Origin: CAYPAV01 sp964408805
Lineage (GTDB): Bacteria; Pseudomonadota; Alphaproteobacteria; UBA8366
Assembly: GCA_964408805.1 (NCBI GenBank)
Contig: CAYPAV010000017.1
Location: 41,897 to 105,896 of the forward strand
DNA: 64,000 bases
Direction of reading: 5' to 3'
The notes under the pieces were generated by a model. That model was not told the origin of the DNA and did no database searches. It was given only the letters and a program-made list of their open reading frames with translations. Made by a program: the position numbers and the translations under genes. This document shows, in pieces, positions 59,509-64,000 of this stretch; within the stretch, counting starts at the first letter, position 1; the number at the start of each line of letters is the position of its first letter.

Positions 59509-61116
59509 ATGTCCGTTCTTCAATCGGTCGCCCGGCCGCGTTCGAAGGAATTCAAGGGAAACGCGGCGGAAATGCAGGCTCTGCTTGATGACCTTCAAGA
59601 GAAGGTCGAGGCCGTCAAGGCGGGCGGCGGCGAGCGCGCCCGCGAGCGCCACCTGGCGCGCGGCAAGCTGCTGCCGCGAGACCGCATTCGCACCCTGCTC
59701 GACCCGGGATCGCCTTTCCTCGAGTTCTCGCAACTCGCCGCCCACGAGGTCTATGAAGACGTCATCCCGGGGTCGGGGATCATCACCGGCATCGGCCGCA
59801 TCGAGGGCACGGAGTGCGTGCTCGTCGTCAACGACGCCACGGTCAAGGGCGGGACCTACTACCCGATCACTGTCAAGAAGCACCTGCGGGCCCAGGAGAT
59901 CGCCCGCGAGAACCATCTTCCCTGCATCTATCTTGTTGATTCAGGCGGCGCCAACCTGCCGAACTGGACCGGCGTTTTTCCGGACCGCTACCATTTCGGA
60001 CGGATCTTCTATAATCAGGCGACCTTATCGGCGGCGGGAATTCCGCAGATCGCGGTGGTCATGGGTTCTTGTACCGCGGGCGGCGCCTATGTGCCGGCGA
60101 TGTCAGACGAGGCGGTGATCGTCCGCAATCAGGCGACCATCTTTCTAGCCGGGCCGCCGCTGGTGAAAGCGGCGATCGGCGAGGTCGTCACCCCGGAGGA
60201 ACTCGGCGGCGCCGACGTGCATTGCCGGACCTCCGGCGTCACCGATCACTACGCCGAGGACGATACCCATGCGCTCGGCATTTGCCGGCGGATCGTCGCC
60301 AATCTGAACCGGGTGAAACAGCCCAATATCAAGATGCAGGAACCACGGCCACCGCTCTTCGATCCTGCGGAAATCCACGGCGTCGTGCCGTCGGACATTC
60401 GCCAACCCTATGACGTCCGCGAGGTCATCGCCCGCGTTGTCGATGGCAGCGAATTGGACGAGTTCAAAGCGCTCTACGGCACCACTCTGATTTGCGGAAT
60501 CGCGCGGCTGCACGGATATCCGATCGGAATCCTCGCCAATAACGGAATATTGTTCAACGAATCCTCCGAGAAGGGCGCCCATTTCATCGAGCTCTGTTGC
60601 CAGCGGGGCATTCCGCTCGTCTTCCTCCAGAACATCTCCGGCTTCATGGTAGGCAAGAAATACGAAGCGATGGGCATCGCCCGCGCCGGGGCCAAACTGG
60701 TGCACGCGGTCGCCTGCGCCAACGTGCCGAAATTTACCTTGATCATCGGCGGCTCCTTCGGTGCCGGGAATTACGGAATGTGCGGGCGCGCCTTCGGGCC
60801 CCGCTTCCTCTGGATGTGGCCGAATGCGCGGATTTCCGTCATGGGCGGCGAACAGGCCGCGAGCGTGTTGGCAACGGTCCGCCGCGACAACATGGATCGC
60901 CAGGGCGAAGAATGGAGTGCCGAGGAGGAAGAGGCCTTCAAGGACCCGGTTCGCGAACAATACGACCGCGAGGGTCATCCCTATTACGCCTCGGCGCGGA
61001 TCTGGGACGACGGCATTATCGATCCCGCCGATACCCGCGATACCCTGGGCCTGGCCATCTCGGCCGCGCTCAATGCGCCGATCGAGCCGACGAGGTTCGG
61101 CGTTTTTCGGATGTAA
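59509..61116 (+). CDS. liuB: Methylcrotonyl-CoA carboxylase beta subunit
   Basis: A 535-residue carboxyltransferase. The acyl-CoA site (YLVDSGGANLPNWTGVFPDR) and oxyanion region GSCTAGGAYVPAMSDEAVIV, followed by GEVVTPEELGGADVH, are diagnostic of MCC beta. The C-terminal half has NISGFMVGKKYEAMGIARAG and GGSFGAGNYGMCGRAFGPRF. It carboxylates 3-methylcrotonyl-CoA from isovaleryl-CoA dehydrogenase. The ATG at 59509 has GGGAG at 8 bases. The alpha subunit follows after 16 bases. Confidence 0.94.
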   Translation: MSVLQSVARPRSKEFKGNAAEMQALLDDLQEKVEAVKAGGGERARERHLARGKLLPRDRIRTLLDPGSPFLEFSQLAAHEVYEDVIPGSGIITGIGRIEGTECVLVVNDATVKGGTYYPITVKKHLRAQEIARENHLPCIYLVDSGGANLPNWTGVFPDRYHFGRIFYNQATLSAAGIPQIAVVMGSCTAGGAYVPAMSDEAVIVRNQATIFLAGPPLVKAAIGEVVTPEELGGADVHCRTSGVTDHYAEDDTHALGICRRIVANLNRVKQPNIKMQEPRPPLFDPAEIHGVVPSDIRQPYDVREVIARVVDGSELDEFKALYGTTLICGIARLHGYPIGILANNGILFNESSEKGAHFIELCCQRGIPLVFLQNISGFMVGKKYEAMGIARAGAKLVHAVACANVPKFTLIIGGSFGAGNYGMCGRAFGPRFLWMWPNARISVMGGEQAASVLATVRRDNMDRQGEEWSAEEEEAFKDPVREQYDREGHPYYASARIWDDGIIDPADTRDTLGLAISAALNAPIEPTRFGVFRM

Positions 61117-61132
61117 GGGAGGGGCAACGCCC

Positions 61133-63151
61133 GTGTTCGATAGAATCCTGATCGCCAATCGCGGCGAGATTGCCTGCCGGGTCATGGAGACCGCGCGCCG
61201 TCTCGGTATCCGAACGATCGCCGTCTATTCAGACGCCGATGCCGGCGCGCGCCACGTTGCCATGGCCGACGAGGCGCATCATGTGGGCGGCGCGCGCGCG
61301 CAGGAGAGCTATCTCGATATCGCGCGCTTGATCGCCGTCGCAAATCAGGCGGGGGCGGCGGCGGTCCATCCGGGCTACGGATTCCTTTCGGAAAACGCCG
61401 ATTTTGCCGAAGCCTGCGCCGCGGCCGGGATTGCTTTCATCGGCCCGCAGCCGGCGGCGATCCGGGCCATGGGCTCGAAAAGCGAGGCGAAGCGCTTGAT
61501 GGAGACCGCCGGCGTGCCGTTGCTGCCGGGCTATCACGGCGACGACCAATCGGAGGAGACCATGGCGGCGGCGGCCGAAGAGATCGGCTATCCCGTGATG
61601 ATCAAGGCGGCGGCGGGCGGCGGCGGGCGCGGCATGCGGATTATCGAGGCGGCGGACGATCTAGCCGACGGACTTGCAGGCGCCCGGCGCGAGGCCAAGG
61701 CCGGCTTCGGCGACGACACGCTGCTCCTGGAGAAATACCTGCCGAGCGCGCGCCACGTCGAGATGCAGGTGTTCGGAGATACGCAGGGGAATCTGGTCCA
61801 TCTCTTCGAGCGCGACTGCTCGATCCAGCGCCGGCACCAGAAGATCATCGAGGAGGCGCCGGCCCCCGGCATGACCGACGCGATGCGAGGCGCCATGGCC
61901 GCGGCGGCGCTCTCGGCGGCGGGCGCAATCGACTACGTCGGTGCCGGGACGGTCGAATTCCTCGTCGAAGCCGCCCGCATGGGCGAAGCCGACTGTTTTT
62001 ATTTCATGGAGATGAATACCCGCCTTCAGGTTGAGCACCCGGTGACGGAGATGATTACCGGCGTGGATCTGGTCGAATGGCAGATCAGGGTGGCCGACGG
62101 TGAATCCTTGCCGTTGCAACAATCCGAGATCGAGCTCAGCGGCCATGCGATCGAGGCCCGCTTCTATGCCGAGGATCCGGCACGGGATTTCCGGCCCTCT
62201 CCGGGCCCTTTGAGCTATTTCCGGCCGCCTGCCGAGAACGCCCATATCCGCCTCGATACCGGGGTCCGCGAGGGTGACGAGGTGAGTGTCCATTACGATC
62301 CGATGATCGCCAAGATCGTCGGCTGGGATCACGATCGCGATGGAGCGATCCAACGGCTCGGACAGGCGCTCGATCAGACCCACCTCGTGGGAACGACCAG
62401 TAATCTCGATTTCCTCGCCGCCGCGGTCTCCAGCGAGGCTTTCGCGGCGGGCGATCTCGATACCGCCTTTGTCGAGCGCCATCGCCAAGCCCTGTTCCCG
62501 GCCGCGGGCCCGGCCGAACCGCGGATGATTGCGCTTGCCGCCCTTGCCGATCTTCTCTGGCAGGCCGAAGCCGCCGCCGCCGTCGCCGCCGCCTCCGGCG
62601 ATCCCTATTCGCCCTGGCATCGCATCGACGGCTGGCGCCTGGACGAGCGGAGCCACACCGAATTCCGCTATCTCGACGGAGAGGATGAGATCGTCGTCGA
62701 GGCCCATCCGACCGACGACGGATATCTGCTTCAGATTGGCGAGGCCCGGCTGACGGCGCGCGGCCATTTCCAGCCCGACGGCCGTCTGGCGGCGGAAATA
62801 GACGGCCATCATGTCGCCGTCTCGATCGTGCGGCATTTGACCGAGCGTCATCTCTTGACGGCGCAAGGAACCCGCCGTCTCGATCTCGTCGACCCCTTGG
62901 CCGCGCGGGCCCTGGGCCAGGGCAGCGGCGGCCGGCTGACGGCGCCCTTGCCGGGCCGGGTCGTCTCGGTCGCGGTGGCCGTCGGAGACAAGGTCCGGCC
63001 CGGCGATGCGCTCATGGTGCTGGAAGCGATGAAGATGGAGCATACGATCAGCGCGCCGATCGAAGGTGTCGTCGCGGCGATACATTTCGGCGAGGGCGAG
63101 CAAGTCGACGAGGGAGCCGAGCTGATCGCGCTTGAATCCGGAAGCGATTGA
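61133..63151 (+). CDS. liuD: Methylcrotonyl-CoA carboxylase alpha subunit
   Basis: A 672-residue biotin carboxylase/BCCP protein. The GTG start follows GGAGGGG and gives MFDRILIANRGEIACRVMET; the ATP-grasp loop IKAAAGGGGRGMRI and the CSIQRRHQKIIEEAPAP segment are intact. The C-terminal biotin lysine is in LEAMKMEHTISAP. With the beta subunit it carboxylates methylcrotonyl-CoA. The frame continues open upstream from 60761 but that part overlaps the beta subunit. Methylglutaconyl-CoA hydratase and HMG-CoA lyase genes are not in this window. Confidence 0.94.
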   Translation: MFDRILIANRGEIACRVMETARRLGIRTIAVYSDADAGARHVAMADEAHHVGGARAQESYLDIARLIAVANQAGAAAVHPGYGFLSENADFAEACAAAGIAFIGPQPAAIRAMGSKSEAKRLMETAGVPLLPGYHGDDQSEETMAAAAEEIGYPVMIKAAAGGGGRGMRIIEAADDLADGLAGARREAKAGFGDDTLLLEKYLPSARHVEMQVFGDTQGNLVHLFERDCSIQRRHQKIIEEAPAPGMTDAMRGAMAAAALSAAGAIDYVGAGTVEFLVEAARMGEADCFYFMEMNTRLQVEHPVTEMITGVDLVEWQIRVADGESLPLQQSEIELSGHAIEARFYAEDPARDFRPSPGPLSYFRPPAENAHIRLDTGVREGDEVSVHYDPMIAKIVGWDHDRDGAIQRLGQALDQTHLVGTTSNLDFLAAAVSSEAFAAGDLDTAFVERHRQALFPAAGPAEPRMIALAALADLLWQAEAAAAVAAASGDPYSPWHRIDGWRLDERSHTEFRYLDGEDEIVVEAHPTDDGYLLQIGEARLTARGHFQPDGRLAAEIDGHHVAVSIVRHLTERHLLTAQGTRRLDLVDPLAARALGQGSGGRLTAPLPGRVVSVAVAVGDKVRPGDALMVLEAMKMEHTISAPIEGVVAAIHFGEGEQVDEGAELIALESGSD

Positions 63152-63354
63152 CGCGAAACAGTTCTATCGAGTCGGGCGGAATCAGGTGTTTCTCGACGGT
63201 TTGGGACGCTCGGGATTGAAGCAATTCCGGGCCTGCTTGACTCCGGCCGGGCGTGCCGGGTTTGATTCCACGCGTCGAGGTGGATGATGATACGATCGAA
63301 ATGCGGTGAATATTTCGCCGATGAGGCGGCTGGCACGAACACGGGAGTGGTGCC

Positions 63355-63792
63355 GTGAGCCTTCATATTGTCAAGCTCGCGGTCGGTATTCGCGATGTCG
63401 ACCATCTGGCCGAGGTCCAGATACGCCGGCTCGCGGATATTCGCGCCCGCTTGGGTGGGGAGGCGAAGCTCTGGCACAAGACCCGGCATGGTCCCCGCCG
63501 CGGTCGCGAGTTGCTGGACGGCGGCTCGATGTACTGGGTCGTCAAGGGACGGATCGCGGTGCGTCAGCGGCTGCTCGGTTTCGAGACGGACGCCGACGAG
63601 GAGGGGCGGCGGCTCTGCCATATTCTCCTCGACCCGGTCCTGGTGCCGACCGTCTCGCGGCGCCATCGCGCCTTCCAGGGATGGCGCTATCTGAAGGCCG
63701 CCGACGCGCCTGCCGACCAGCCCGAGGGGCGGCGCGAACACGACTTTCCGCCGGCCTTGGCGGAGGAGTTGCGGGAGTTGGGTCTGCTCTAG
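63355..63792 (+). CDS. DUF1489-like protein
   Basis: A 145-residue protein matching the DUF1489 pattern common in alphaproteobacteria: start LHIVKLAVGIRDVDHLAEVQ, later the GGSMYWVVKGRIAVRQRLLG stretch and the C-terminal PTVSRRHRAFQGWRYL. It starts at a GTG. The function is unknown. The 200 bases upstream hold no gene. Two overlapping hairpins lie at its 3' end, before a probable rRNA promoter. Confidence 0.8.
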   Translation: MSLHIVKLAVGIRDVDHLAEVQIRRLADIRARLGGEAKLWHKTRHGPRRGRELLDGGSMYWVVKGRIAVRQRLLGFETDADEEGRRLCHILLDPVLVPTVSRRHRAFQGWRYLKAADAPADQPEGRREHDFPPALAEELRELGLL

Positions 63793-63836
63793 ACCCGCCT
63801 GCGGCGAAAAATCGCGGGTCCCCATGATTTTCGCCG
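63792..63836 (+). terminator. Overlapping alternative hairpins after the DUF1489-like gene
   Basis: GACCCGC (63792-63798) pairs with GCGGGTC (63814-63820), while CGGCGAAAA (63802-63810) pairs with TTTTCGCCG (63828-63836). The pairings interlock and cannot form as two simple hairpins together. There is no clear T-run, so termination is uncertain. Confidence 0.4.
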
Positions 63837-63865
63837 TTGCGGAGCGGGGCCGCCTTCACTATATT
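63837..63865 (+). promoter_or_regulatory. Candidate rRNA-operon promoter
   Basis: TTGCGG (63837-63842), a 17-base spacer and TATATT (63860-63865). The position, about 130 bases before the window edge and before a leader-like sequence, fits a ribosomal RNA promoter. Confidence 0.45.
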
Positions 63866-63946
63866 CAGCCTTCGCGGTCAGCGGTTCTTTGCCGATGGCC
63901 TCTCCGGCAGATGGGATTGGCGACACGGCCTCGCTCGGGCTGCCGG

Positions 63947-64000
63947 GTTCTTTGACAGAGTGAATGAGCGAACGTTCGGAAGGGATGCGCGGGCGGCGTT
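63947..64000 (+). other. Probable rRNA-operon leader (16S rRNA expected just beyond the window)
   Basis: The stretch TTCTTTGACAGAGTGAATGA, a CGAACGTTCG palindrome (63969-63978) and GGAAGGGATGCGCGGGCGGC resemble the leader found before 16S rRNA in Rhodospirillales-like bacteria, where similar GAAGGGATRCGYGGGCGGC-type sequences occur. This is from memory of such leaders; the 16S gene itself is not in the window. Confidence 0.45.

Noticed and set aside
61661..63103. A 480-codon minus-strand frame opposite the methylcrotonyl-CoA carboxylase alpha gene
   Set aside because: The plus-strand gene is complete with biotin site; the opposing frame is a composition artefact.

Overview
The window is GC-rich, densely packed chromosomal DNA from an alphaproteobacterium, most likely a Rhodospirillales-like lineage. 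The lineage call rests on the gene set: an ATP12-type F1-ATPase chaperone, a TIGR02186-like protein beside a TauE/SafE exporter, a DUF1489-like protein, a ribosomal alpha operon without rpsD, and LiuR-type leucine catabolism. I ran no database search. Family names come from motifs and domain layout.

Layout. 1-9400: accessory metabolism, with two rhodaneses, a three-gene FAD-oxidoreductase / dihydroxyphthalate-decarboxylase-like / RidA cassette, an SMP-30 lactonase, an AhpD-like protein, a sulfite-exporter pair, a PECR-like SDR and a class II aldolase. 9400-13150: a scrambled region holding a gene-fragment junction, a caspase-remnant protein with two SUMF1 modules, a frameshifted thermonuclease pseudogene, tRNA-Thr and a dispersed repeat. 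13160-15650: threonine synthase, rlmB, tRNA-Tyr and tRNA-Gly. 15648-30911: tuf followed by the S10, spc and alpha ribosomal operons, ending at a strong terminator. 31015-37502: a DegP protease, RarA, CrcB, an RluC-type synthase, an alpha/beta hydrolase, a HAD phosphatase and ATP12. 37579-44106: a propionyl-CoA-type carboxylase with its two subunits split by other genes, threonine aldolase, an orphan lipoprotein, acylphosphatase and an orphan receiver protein. 44103-52375: lipB, tRNA-Leu, an intact caspase-like protein, malic enzyme, MgtE and a class III aminotransferase. 52469-63151: a MerR(LiuR)-controlled leucine/isovalerate cluster (thioesterases, isovaleryl-CoA dehydrogenase, both methylcrotonyl-CoA carboxylase subunits) that also carries a glycosyltransferase and an asparagine synthase. 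63355-64000: a DUF1489-like gene, then what looks like the promoter and leader of an rRNA operon running off the window.

How the genes work together. The translation block supplies ribosomal proteins, RNA polymerase alpha, SecY and adenylate kinase. It has a second, perfect-consensus promoter before rpsM and several leader RNAs able to form alternative hairpins. The carboxylases, isovaleryl-CoA dehydrogenase, thioesterases and malic enzyme point to growth on branched-chain amino acids and short acyl chains. The MerR regulator has a plausible operator, a 14-bp palindrome sitting between the -35 and -10 elements at 52818-52831.

Most notable: the tRNA-Tyr/tRNA-Gly/tuf arrangement (typical of tufB) joined directly to rpsJ (typical of tufA), with a codon-use change at the very end of tuf; a possible start-codon-sequestering switch in front of rpsJ; four tandem 15-nt repeats carrying the ribosome-binding site of rplX; a rearrangement junction at about 9672 that truncates two unrelated genes; and a two-SUMF1-module protein lacking the formylglycine-generating cysteines.
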